Positions 44,615 through 54,164 of a stretch of 64,000 nt of DNA are shown here, piece after piece. This DNA is from Salvia splendens (Eukaryota; Streptophyta; Magnoliopsida; Lamiales; Lamiaceae). Each line of letters begins with the position of its first letter. Position 1 is the first letter of the stretch. The translations under genes were made by a program, and so were the position numbers. Where the stretch lies: assembly GCF_004379255.2 (NCBI RefSeq), contig NC_056035.1, positions 19,427,902-19,491,901 of the forward strand, read 5' to 3'. The notes beneath the pieces were generated by a model. It saw only the letters and a program-made list of their open reading frames with translations. It had not been told where the DNA came from and ran no database searches.

Positions 44615-46597
44615 ATGCAACCCTCTGAAGGGCAGCCCAACTGGCCTGCTCAGATCCAGGATAGACCAAACACTGGAGGGAACAAAATACAAGGTGTACC
44701 ACAAGGCAACTGGTCAAGCAGACAATCGGGGGGAAACTGGGGATACAGACTTCAGGCCCCACAGTCAAGCAACCAGGGAAGACAGCCAAACAACCAGATG
44801 GTCAGCTACGTTCCACCACACCAACGGGGAAATCTGCACCCTGGAAATCAACAACACAATCAGCTGCAATATCAGCAAGAGCATTATGGGCAATATGACT
44901 ACCTGCAGCCCAACTACACTGGGGGACCGCCGAATCAAAGATACAATCTACACCCCAACGATGGCCAAGGAGATATGATAGTACCGCAACATCCTAACAA
45001 TGCGATGCGGGAAATCCAAGAGGCTCAGAAGAAGCAGCGGGCGGCATTGGAGATGCTGACAAAGCAACTTTCTCAAGTTGCGATGTCACTGGCCGAGCTG
45101 AGGGGAAATGAAGGAAGGATTCCAACCACTGTGCTACCACCTGGTCGTGAAAACATTAGCGAAGTAACCATGAGATCAGGAAAAGCCTACCAGGGCCATA
45201 CTCCACCTGTGGAATCTCCAGCATCTACGTCTGGACCGAGCCATGAAGAAGAAGGAGAATCCAGTGGAGCAGAGCAAGCAAAAGGAAGTGAAAAGAGCAA
45301 GGCAAAAGTGGGAGGTGAATCCTCAGAGGAAAGTCAGAGAGAGGAAGCTGAGAAAGTTAAGCCATATCCGTACCGTGGAATGGTGACAAGAAAGAGGGAT
45401 GCCACAATCGATGTGGCAAGTATGTTCAAGGACGTGGAGATGAAGGTGCCGCTCTTCACGGCGTTAAAGATGCCCCCGATTAGCAAATTTATTAAAGACT
45501 ACCTGGCAGGGAAGGTTAATGAGGAGGGTAGAATGATTGCAGATGAGAATATCTCTACCGTGATCCAGCGGAGTGATCTTCCTTCAAAGAAGAACAACCC
45601 AGGGATGTTCACTCTCCCGATTTCAATCGGAGATATTCAAGTAGAGCACGCGATGTGCGATCTCGGGGCATCCATCAATGTGCTGCCATATACTATCTAT
45701 GAGAAGCTGGGAGCGGCCAAGCTCGTTGACACTAACATAATGATCCAGTTGGCCGACAGATCGTGTATTCACCCTGAAGGAATTCTGGAAGACGTTATTG
45801 TGAAGGTGAATAACTTTCTGTACCCAGCCGATTTTTTCGTAATCAAGATGACGGAGCCAGCAGCAAGGGAGTCGAGTGGAGTCCTACTGGGACGGTCGTT
45901 CCTGTCTACGGCCAGCACCATTATAGACGTCCGTAATGGAACGATAAGCTTGGACTTCAATGGAGAATAGTTCACGTTCAATATCGATGAAGCCATGAAG
46001 AGGCCAGCCGACAACTAGAACATATACTCAGTAGATGTGACGGAACCCTTAGTACATGAATTTTTGGAGGAAGAATTCCTAAAGAGGCAGTTCACTGACT
46101 CCGCTGTAGACGAGGAGGTCGACAAAGAAGTAGAAGAGTGGTATGATGCCATGAAGGTCGGAGAGATGGACGACCAGGCCATTGCGAAAGCAATAACGGA
46201 ATTCTGTGAGCGCCCGAAGCCAGCTGGGTCAAGTGGGACAGGTCAAGTATCTAGCCTAGCGAAGCGGCTTGATCAAGGCAAGCCACTGGAAAAAGAAGCG
46301 GCAGAAAATCCTCTGCCTACTGAATAGCCAAAGCCCGCGAAGGAGTTGAAACCCCTTCCAACACATCTTAAGTACGCCTACCTGGGGGAGGAAGAAACAA
46401 TGCCCGTCATCATCAACAGTCAGTTGACCCAGGGGCAGGAAGACAGATTGCTGGAAGTGTTGAGAAAGAATCAGAAGGCCATCGGCTGGAAGCTGACAGA
46501 TTTGGTGGGCATCAGCCCAGACTTGTGTATGCACCACATCCGACTGGAAGAATGAGCCAAGCCACACCGCGACCAACAATGGAAACTCAACCCCAAC
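44615..46597 (+). pseudogene. Athila gag end, linker and aspartic protease
   Basis: The frame runs through a Gln/Asn-rich segment (HLQYQQEHYGQYDYL-like), an acidic/Ser linker, then the protease with CDLGASINVLP (about 45655-45690) and GVLLGRSFLSTA. The active-site triplet is DLGA rather than DTGA, as is usual in Athila. Past protease the same frame continues to 46597 but is cut by stops at 45968, 46016, 46325 and 46553. One later block, FKPLPTHLKYAYLGEEE-like, is the standard lead-in to Athila reverse transcriptase. Confidence 0.85.
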
Positions 46598-48139
46598 ATG
46601 AGGGAAGAAGTGCTCAAGGAAATTGTCAAGTTGGTATCAATCGAAATTATATACTCCATCCCAGATAGTAACTGGGTCAGCCCAGTACACATGGTGCCCA
46701 AGAAAGGAGGAATCCAAGTCGTGAATAATGAAAGAAATGAGTTGATTCCGACTAGGCCGGTCACGTGGTGGAGGATGTGTATAGATTACAGGAAGCTGAA
46801 CCAAGCAACAAAGAAGGATCATTTCCCTCTGCCATTCATTGATCAAATGTTGGAGAAATTGGCAGGGAAGCAGTACTTCAGCTTTTTGGATGGTTATAAT
46901 GGCTACTTCCAGATCGCGGTAAATCCAGACGACCAAGAGAAGACGACGTTTACCTGCCCCTTTGGCACTTACGCTTACAGGAGGATGTCGTTTTGCCTCT
47001 GTAATGCCCCGGGCACTTTTCAAAGATGCACGATGAGTATTTTCTCTGACCTGTTGGAAGACTGCATTGAGATCTTCATGGACGACTTTACTGTCTATGG
47101 GGATTACTTTGATCAAGGGCTGCATAACCTGAACATGGTATTGGAAAGATGCCGCCAGAAGGACTTGGTGCTGAATTTCGAGAAATGTCATTTTATGGTT
47201 ACTGAAAGAATAGTCCTAGGCCATGTAGTGTCGAGCAGGGGAATAGAGGTCGACCCAGCAAAAGTAGCAGTCATTGCAAAGCTGTCGTATCCTACCAATC
47301 AGAAGGAGATCAGAGCCTTTTTAGGCCACGCTGGGTTTTATAGAAGGTTTATCAAGGATTTCGCAAAGATAGCCCAGCCTCTGACGAAGCTTCTCCAGAA
47401 CGATGTGGAGTTTGAATTCTCTGATGCCTGCAAGGCTACGTTCCAATTTCTTAAGGACATATTGATAAGTTCTCCGATAATACGCACCCCCGACTGGAAT
47501 CACCCCTTTGAGGTGATGTGCGATGCTAGCGACTATGCTGTGGGGGCAGTATTAGGTCAGAAAATCGAAGGAAAGAGTTACGTCATCTTCTACGCGTCAA
47601 AAACGTTGAATCAGGCACAGAAGAACTATGACGTGACCAAAAAGGATATGCTATCGGTGGTTTTCGCATTTGAGAAATTCAGGTCGTACTTGCTGGTGTC
47701 CAAGGTGATAGTCTATACTGACCATGCTACGATCAAGTACCTGTTGGCTAAGAAAGAATCAAAGCCAAGACTGATCAGATGGGTCCTCCTCTTACAAGAA
47801 TCCGACTGGGAGGCAGTCGACAAGAAGGGATGCGAGAACAGAGTGGCAGATCACTTAAGCCGAATTTTACAAGAAGATAACGATGAAGCTATTCCAGATG
47901 CATTCCCTGAGGAGCACCTCTACATGATCAAGTCAACATCTGACCGACCCTGGGTCAACCAAGTGGAAGAGGTTGATCAAGCCGAACAAGGAAGCAAGGG
48001 ACAACACACGCGGAAAGAGCTATGGTTTGCAGACATGGCCAACTACTTGGTGACAGGTGAGCTTCCTGGAAGTGATGAAGCTACAAGGGTACAAAAGCTA
48101 AAGCTTAAAACTGACTCCCCGATACTTCTATTGGGATGA
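46598..48139 (+). pseudogene. Athila reverse transcriptase and RNase H
   Basis: This is the longest intact stretch of pol (513 codons), in the same frame as the protease. Motifs: [66 protein letters not shown], and the catalytic FMDDF (about 47075-47089). RNase H motifs [28 protein letters not shown] and [11 protein letters not shown] follow. The first residues of RT lie in the stop-interrupted part before 46598. A frameshift follows near 48115. Confidence 0.9.
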
Positions 48140-49326
48140 TCCTTACCTATGGAAAATGGGGGCAGATCAAGTGATCCGACGCTGTATACCGACTGGGAGC
48201 AAGAAGACGTGCTGGTCCACTGCCACACATTGGCTTGTGGTGGTCACTTCGGACCAAAGAAAACAGCAAGGAAAGTACTATACATCGGATTCTACTGGCC
48301 TTCCATCCATAGATATGCTTATGAGTTCTGCAAGAGGTGCCCTCGATGCCAGCTTACTAGAGGGATATCTACAAGAGATGAGATGCCTTAGGTCCCCATT
48401 ATTGTCTGTGAAATATTTGATGTATGGGGAATGGATTTCATGGGACCTTTCCCATCTTCTGAAGGCAATCTCTATATCTTAGTGGCGGTGGACTATGTGT
48501 CCAAGTGGATCGAGGCAAAGGCAACAAGGACATGTGAGTCCAAAGAAGTGGCGAAGTTCTTAAAATCGAGCATCTTTACCGACTATGGGATACCACGGGC
48601 TATTATCTCGGACCAGGGAACTCACTTTGTCAACAGAACCATCGAAGCCTTGATGAGAAAATATGGAGTCCACCACCGCCTCTCCACACCCTACCACCGC
48701 AGTCCAATGGCCAAGCCGAAGTATCAAAAAGAGAAATCAAGGCTATTTTAGAGAAGACGGTCAATCCCATGAGGAAAGACTGGAGCCGTCGTCTGGAGGA
48801 CGCACTCTGGGCCTACAGGAAAGCATTCAAAACGCCTATCGGAATGTTCCCATACCGGCTGGTATTTGGGAAGATGTGCCATCTGCCAGTGGAAGTGGAG
48901 CATCAAGCTTACTGGGCAGTTAAGGAAATGAATATGAATACCGAGGCTGGAGCTGCAGAGAGAAGAATGCAGCTACAAGAGCTTGAAGAGCTCTGTCTGG
49001 ATGCCTACGACTCTGCCATGTGGTACAAGGAAAAGACTAAGATGTGGCACGATAAGAACCTTTGCAAGAAGGAACTCAAGGTGGGCCAGAGGGTACTGTT
49101 GTTCCAGTCCAGACTGAAATTGATGCCAGGGAAGCTTAGGTCAAGATGGATAGGCCATTATACCATTATCGCCATCCGAACGAATGGAGCAATCGAACTC
49201 CAGGGGACCAATCGAGATTCGTCTTCTTTCATAGTGAATGGTCACAGGGTGAAACCGTACAGAGAAGGAATGGAGGCATTTGTGGTGGACGACATTCCAC
49301 TACTCATGCCTAACTCTCGACAGTGA
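48140..49326 (+). pseudogene. Athila integrase
   Basis: The zinc-binding H2C2 region (HCHTLACGGHFGPKKTA, CKRCPRCQLT) is followed by a stop at 48389, then the catalytic core with [42 protein letters not shown] one-base frameshift near 48703 separates [36 protein letters not shown] and the C-terminal part ending at 49326. Two small compensating shifts lie near 48115 and 48190. Not functional. Confidence 0.9.
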
Positions 49327-49515
49327 GCAGGTAAAAGGAGTGATCGGGTACTCATGGGTAGTCTGCTTGATCAAGCAACAAAATCTTAATCTATTAAAAC
49401 TGATCAAGTGACGTCCTATGGGAACTCGATCAAGTCCTTTGTAGTTAGTGTAAATAGTCTTTCTTGTGTTAAGTTATTATTCTTAGGTAATTAAAAGTCG
49501 AAAAAAAGGAAGGAA

Positions 49516-49573
49516 ACTGATCAAGTGGAACTATTTGAGTTTTCATCTGGAATTAATTGTCCACTTGATCAGT
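49516..49573. repeat. Perfect 14-bp inverted repeat with 30-nt loop
   Basis: ACTGATCAAGTGGA (49516-49529) and TCCACTTGATCAGT (49560-49573) are exact reverse complements. Both contain the GATCA core motif found throughout the element. Confidence 0.9.
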
Positions 49574-49979
49574 GCAATTTAAATTTAATTGATGGTACAG
49601 TACTTTCGTTGATCAGGACAGGTGATGAAAGGACGTGCGTAGTCACTGGAGAGGTGTCAGGCAGCGCCAACTGTCGCAATGAAAGGACGTCCTCGAGAGA
49701 AGGAGGAAGCGTATCGGAGAAGCTAAGCCAGCTGGCGCTCTGAAAGGATGCGCCTGTACGTGAAAAGTCGCAAGGATCTGAACAGCCACATGGATCTCAA
49801 ACGTAGAGGATCCTAACAGCCGCAATATCGGTATAAAACGCAGTTTTCAGATCCGGATATCACTTTTAACCAAATCGCCTACAGTACATTCTCTTTGCTC
49901 TCCCATACCGCTCAAGATTCAAACCCTTGCCCCAAATCATCATCTTCTTCACCAAAACCTACCACCATTACCATAAATA

Positions 49980-50393
49980 ATGTTGCTTGAACAATTCCCA
50001 ACTTCATCCTCCTTATCCAGTTCCGATGCCGACAGTGAGGACCGGAGAACCTCGCCCAAAGCCCAAGTAGAAAGCCCTAGCCCATCTTCTCAACCACCAC
50101 CGCAAACCAGCACCGCCACTCCATCTCCCGAAGTGGATGAACAGGCCCAACGGCGCCTGACCAGAATCCTCCGGAGTATGCCCTCCGAGATGGATATCGC
50201 AACGGTTTACGCCACCGTGAAAGCCCGCCTTGGAATATCCCTGTCAAAGGACCGAGCCACAACTTCCGCATCCCAAAATCCTACCCGACCCCCTCCATCT
50301 GTCTCCCAAACACAAGCCACCCTCAGCATCCCTCGGTCAACCTCCCAGAAGGCATTGAGTATACCCCCACAATCTAAGTTATTTCAAGTTTAA
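49980..50393 (+). CDS. Small Ser/Pro/Gln-rich frame in the Athila 3' region
   Basis: 137 codons, starting MLLEQFPTSSSLSSSDADSE. It is low in hydrophobic residues apart from RRLTRILRSMPSEMDIATVY, has no signal peptide or membrane segment, and does not resemble an envelope. It could be a decayed remnant of the env-position ORF or chance. Function is unknown. Confidence 0.35.
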   Translation: MLLEQFPTSSSLSSSDADSEDRRTSPKAQVESPSPSSQPPPQTSTATPSPEVDEQAQRRLTRILRSMPSEMDIATVYATVKARLGISLSKDRATTSASQNPTRPPPSVSQTQATLSIPRSTSQKALSIPPQSKLFQV

Positions 50394-50445
50394 ACAATCT
50401 TACTTTTTATTTGTTTTTTATTTGTATAACTGAAATCCTGCTCCA

Positions 50446-50609
50446 CCTCACACTTAGACCTGTGTTGGGTCTAAGTGTGAGAAGTTATGCATGTTTTTGT
50501 TGGTTTACATCTGCCCTTGTGTTTTAGTTGTTGTTTTTCTGTGTTTATTGGCATGTTTGATTGTTGGCACTGTCTCACACTTAGCCCAGCATCTGGTCTA
50601 AGTGTGAGA
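50446..50609. repeat. Two related hairpins built from CTAAGTGTGAG
   Basis: Hairpin 1: CTCACACTTAGACC-type arm (about 50447-50461) pairs with GGTCTAAGTGTGAG (50468-50481) with a very short loop. Hairpin 2: CTCACACTTAG (50573-50583) pairs with CTAAGTGTGAG (50599-50609). The same TTTAAGTGTGAG recurs at 52033-52044, just upstream of the 3' LTR, where the polypurine tract is expected. Confidence 0.8.
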
Positions 50610-50693
50610 AGTTTTCCTTTTTCTTTTGTGCCGTTGCCTGTACCTAACCCTTTTCCACTGCATCCAGTCCCTCGAGGACGAGTTCATATGCAG

Positions 50694-50712
50694 TGGGAGG
50701 GGGGAGGGTTAG
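50694..50712 (+). other. Internal purine tract
   Basis: GTGGGAGGGGGGAGGGTT is a strong purine run about 1.3 kb upstream of the 3' LTR. It follows CCCTCGAGGACGAG, a motif common near the ends of gypsy coding regions. It may serve as an extra plus-strand priming site, as proposed for some Athila-like elements; this is inference. Confidence 0.5.
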
Positions 50713-52048
50713 TTCCAGAAAATAAAGATCATTCATGTCAAAAAATTTAAAAAAATTCAAAATTTCAATTAGTAATAAATAGGACAGTATGCATGAAATT
50801 GGATAAGTAGAAGACTTGATTACTTTGGGAAGAGTTAGAGAAAGGAATCAGTATGTTTACATGTAGAAACTTGATTGCAAAAACTTGATCAGCTTGAACG
50901 ATGCAAGTATGATAGAAATGCTCAATTTTTAAAACTTATTGTGAAGCCTCTTCATATGTGAGTTATAAGCCAAAGTAGAACACTTTCTACTATTTTCATC
51001 AAAAATTTTTTTCGAGAGGCTGAATCTTTGATATTTAGATAAAACTTGCACAAGTAGTAAGGACTAAAGGCATTAGGACTTAACCAATTTGAGCCTTTTC
51101 TTCTTTCGCTCCACGAACCCGCCTCGTCAAGCAAGGCACCCCCTAGTTAACCAAGTTGAGCCCATACACTTTGACCCGTTCTTTTGAAACCAAAACCCAT
51201 ATCCATACACCTTTTCTTTTATAAACACGTGAGGAAAAGAGGTCAAGAGATGAGTCATTTCAAAGTAAGGGGTAGTACGATAGAAAGTAAAAATAAAAGG
51301 GTAGCCGGGTTGAGCGATTTAGTCAATCAGGTTGATCAAGTCAAAAATCAAGTCAAAAAAATAAAAAATGTTGTTACCGAGAAAAGTTTGAGAAAAAGAG
51401 GGTAGGAAAAAAATTATAACCTGACCCAGCAAGTCGAAAGGTAGAGAATAGAGCCAAAAATTCAAGGCTAGAAGTCGCCACTTGACCAAGTAAGATATTT
51501 AGTGGCGAAATAAATAGTTCAAATCTTTGGTGTCTTGACTCTTGTGTTTTTCTTTGTTTACAGTTTATATTTTTAACTTAGAACCCCTAGGACCCTACCC
51601 TAATACACTACTACCCTTAAGTCCCGTTACACCAGAAATAAAGACCTGAAGGAACTATCTTGTGCAATCCGATTCGAGATATTAAATTTGTGGCAATACC
51701 GAGTGAACAGTCCTAACATCTCTGGTGAGAAATGAGTGACTCAGTTAATCCAACAGAGGTTTTTAAATTGAGCAATCTTGACGAACTGACACCTTGATCA
51801 AGTAAAAGCGAAAAGAAAGAAACATAAGCTGCTGACAAATGGATTGACCTCAACCTCGGGTATGATTGTTGGAAATTTATTCGATCTAATGCATCTATGT
51901 GAATATGTGTTTTTATTTCGAGTCTTGTTTTCTTTTTCATCTTCTTTTATTTTCTTGAAATGAGTAAACCATGTATGAAATTTGCCTTATCTTTTTCTTT
52001 TCTTTTTCTTTATACTTGGGGACAAGTATGTTTTAAGTGTGAGCAGTT

Positions 52049-53212
52049 TGATAAGGCTCATTTCATGCATCGGTTTAGGGGTAAAATGTACGCTACTTGA
52101 TCAGTTTATCGCGCAAAGCAAGTGTTAAATATGCAGGAATGCCGCTTGACCAAGGCAATAAGGCCAAACTGATCAAGTGAGTACAATAGGCGAAAAGGCC
52201 AAATATCGGGGGAGTTGATTAAGGGGAGTAATCCAGCAGTCAAGGAGGGGACCACTGGTTTCCAGAAGAAGGACACATGAGGCTATGAGCTGGTGGTGCG
52301 CATCATTCTGTTATCAAGAACAACGTTCTAGAAGGGGACACGTGCTGATATATGAGACGCAAGGACGGAGCTGAGTCACGAATCTGTTACTGAAAAGCGT
52401 CGTCATTCTAGAAGGAGAGCACGTAGCAATCAATGAGTCGCTCACTCTCAGCATGAGCGAATATTCTCTGCCAAGATCGATATCCAGCTGGAGGTCGTGT
52501 CGAGCCTATAAATAGAGGATGTGCCACCACATTAAAAAGGGGGGGATCCTTTACTTTTCGTCTTTAGTTTAGTTTAGTTTAGTTCTCTAGTTCAGTTCCC
52601 TAGATATCTTAGATAAAGTAATGCTTAGTTAGAAAAGGCGATTGAAGGAGCGCTGCTGAATACTTGATATCTGTCGGGGTATTCTTAAGTTTCCGGCCGA
52701 GGATCTCCTCGGTTTACTTGCTTTCGTAGTTCCGAAGTGTTAGCTTAGTTTAAATTTCACGTTGTACTGTTCCGAGTTTTAGTTTTAATAAAAAATTCTT
52801 TCGATTTCATCATCGTGTTTACTGTTCTGGGTAGTTAATTTTCATTCCAGTCTGAGATTTACTTGACCCAGTAGTTAAAGTTCCCTTGAGCAAATAGTTA
52901 GTTACTTTTCTGTCTAAGTTAAAATCAGTAGTTAAAAACTCCCAAAAGTAAAGCGTGGCAGCAGCCAACCCCCAGTTCAATACTCACATACTTGATACAC
53001 TAGCTTCTCTGTGGGATCGACCCCGAACTTGCCGCTTTACTGTTAAAGTAGTGCAAAATTGAGAGTTTATAAATTACATTGGTGGCGTGCGAAAGCGAGA
53101 TCAACTTGATCAAGTGGCAACGACATTTGCTAACTAATCCATCCGTTTCAGTTATCTCTTCCATATAACTTGAATAAAAAAAAAAGAAACACTGCATTTT
53201 CGCAGCCCGCCA
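52049..53212 (+). repeat. 3' LTR of the Athila element
   Basis: 1164 bp, TGATAAGGCTC to GCAGCCCGCCA, with TATAAATA at 52507-52514. It is preceded by TTGGGGACAAG and TTTAAGTGTGAGCAG, the expected polypurine area. Confidence 0.92.
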
Positions 53213-53755
53213 GGGAAGTGTCAGCCATCGTGGCGACCAAGTACATGGACATTAGGGTGTTCGAGCCCGAGCCCGCCTGGCTTGATTCGCCTCGGCCCCT
53301 CCTTCCTCTAGCCACCTTCGCCGCCTTGGTCCCTTGCATCGGTGGTCGTGCCCTCAACCTCTTGTGAGGCGTTTCCTGACCCACCCTCACTAGACGAGTA
53401 TTTGCCACTCCTCGTGTGCTTCGTGCGTTTCGAGCTCGAGCCCGTGCTGGACTGGACTCCCAAACCCCCTCTCAGAATGTCGGCTCCACTGGAGTATTTA
53501 TAGAATAAAAGAAAAAAAAATTATCGTTCAACGATAACATTACCATTTTTTAAAATTTTTTTTTTGAAAATCGAATTTATTTAAAAAAATTATTTATTGC
53601 GTCAGCATGAAGACGCCCACTCGCTGGCCGGCGAATGGGCGTCACGCCTAGCGCCAGCGCTCGTGCGCTAGCGCTTGGCGAGCTGGCGCGCCAGCTCTCC
53701 CTCCGGGATGGGACAAGGGACGAGAGCGCATCAAGACGCGATGCAGATGGCCTAA

Positions 53756-54044
53756 ACATCCAATACTCATGTTATTCTTCGTTTCGTATCTCTCACATTG
53801 GCCGCATAGTCGAATATTTAAATGAAAAAAAGTAATTTCAGATCTTGATTAATAACTCCATTCACTCACGAAAAGAACAAAGGAAAATAAAATTTCCTTC
53901 AAACTTTTTGATGTCCTTTCAAGACCAACGAAAAGCTAGCAAAAAGTTGGGATGTTACATCTTTGGTGGGATAGAGGAATAGAGGAAGTACATTATTATC
54001 TATTTAGGATTATATTATTAGATTCAATCTTATGAATTAAACAT
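53756..54044. other. Spacer, nothing recognised
   Basis: AT-rich sequence between the Harbinger target duplication and the next MITE. Confidence 0.4.
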
Positions 54045-54164
54045 AATTCTTCCTTTGTCCCTGAAAAGTATAAACTTTTTAATTTAAATAATATATTACA
54101 TTTACCCATCATTTTATTTACAACTTACACTATTGTATTACACTATTAATGATGGGGAGCTCAC

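Larger units (their letters stand above)
49327..52048 (+). other. Long 3' non-coding region of the Athila element
   Basis: This 2.7-kb stretch between pol and the 3' LTR is where other Athila elements carry an env-like gene. Here I see one 137-codon frame (49980-50393), inverted repeats, purine tracts, and many GATCAAG-type motifs, but no membrane protein. Confidence 0.75.
42117..53212 (+). mobile_element. Full-length Athila-type Ty3/gypsy retrotransposon, inactivated
   Basis: An 11,096-bp element with LTRs at 42117-43284 and 52049-53212. The target duplication is GAGAA (42112-42116) against GGGAA (53213-53217), one mismatch. Order: LTR, tRNA-Asp PBS, gag, protease, reverse transcriptase, RNase H, integrase, a long 3' region of 2.7 kb and LTR. 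The protease motif DLGASIN and long 3' region are characteristic of Athila. Multiple stops and frameshifts make it defective. LTRs differ at about 15 positions in the first 430 bp by eye, so it is not very recent. Confidence 0.92.
41981..53408 (-). pseudogene. Harbinger ORF1 (SANT/NAM-associated type) C-terminus, interrupted
   Basis: The first half (53408-53218) encodes KRLRARPPMQGTKAAK, GESSQAGSGSNTLMSMYL and ends ATMADTS. The second half (42116-41981) continues RMTPPQYQAYLAGIEYMA and ends SGDDSPAE plus stop. Together, with one copy of the target duplication removed, they make 327 nt, exactly 109 codons, so both halves were one frame. Another frame upstream (GKYSSSEGGSGNAS) matches the NAM-associated domain of plant Harbinger ORF1 proteins and indicates an older frameshift near 53300. 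A TATAAATAC box sits on the minus strand near 53500. Confidence 0.85.
41656..53752 (-). mobile_element. PIF/Harbinger-type element, split by the Athila insertion
   Basis: The outer ends GGCCATCCGCATCCCTGTAT (41656) and, reversed, GGCCATCTGCATCGCGTCTT (53752) are terminal inverted repeats, with TAA on both sides (41653-41655, 53753-53755), the usual 3-bp PIF/Harbinger target duplication. Without the insertion the element is about 1 kb, so it is an internally deleted derivative that keeps only part of ORF1. The transposase gene is absent. Confidence 0.85.

Noticed and set aside
49980..50393. Envelope protein of the Athila element
   Set aside because: There is no signal peptide, membrane anchor or Cys pattern, and the frame is short and low in complexity; listed only as an unknown small frame.
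53577..53759. Ala/Ser/Arg-rich frames near 53.6 kb
   Set aside because: They come from the GC-rich terminal region of the Harbinger element, in all frames, with no conserved motif.
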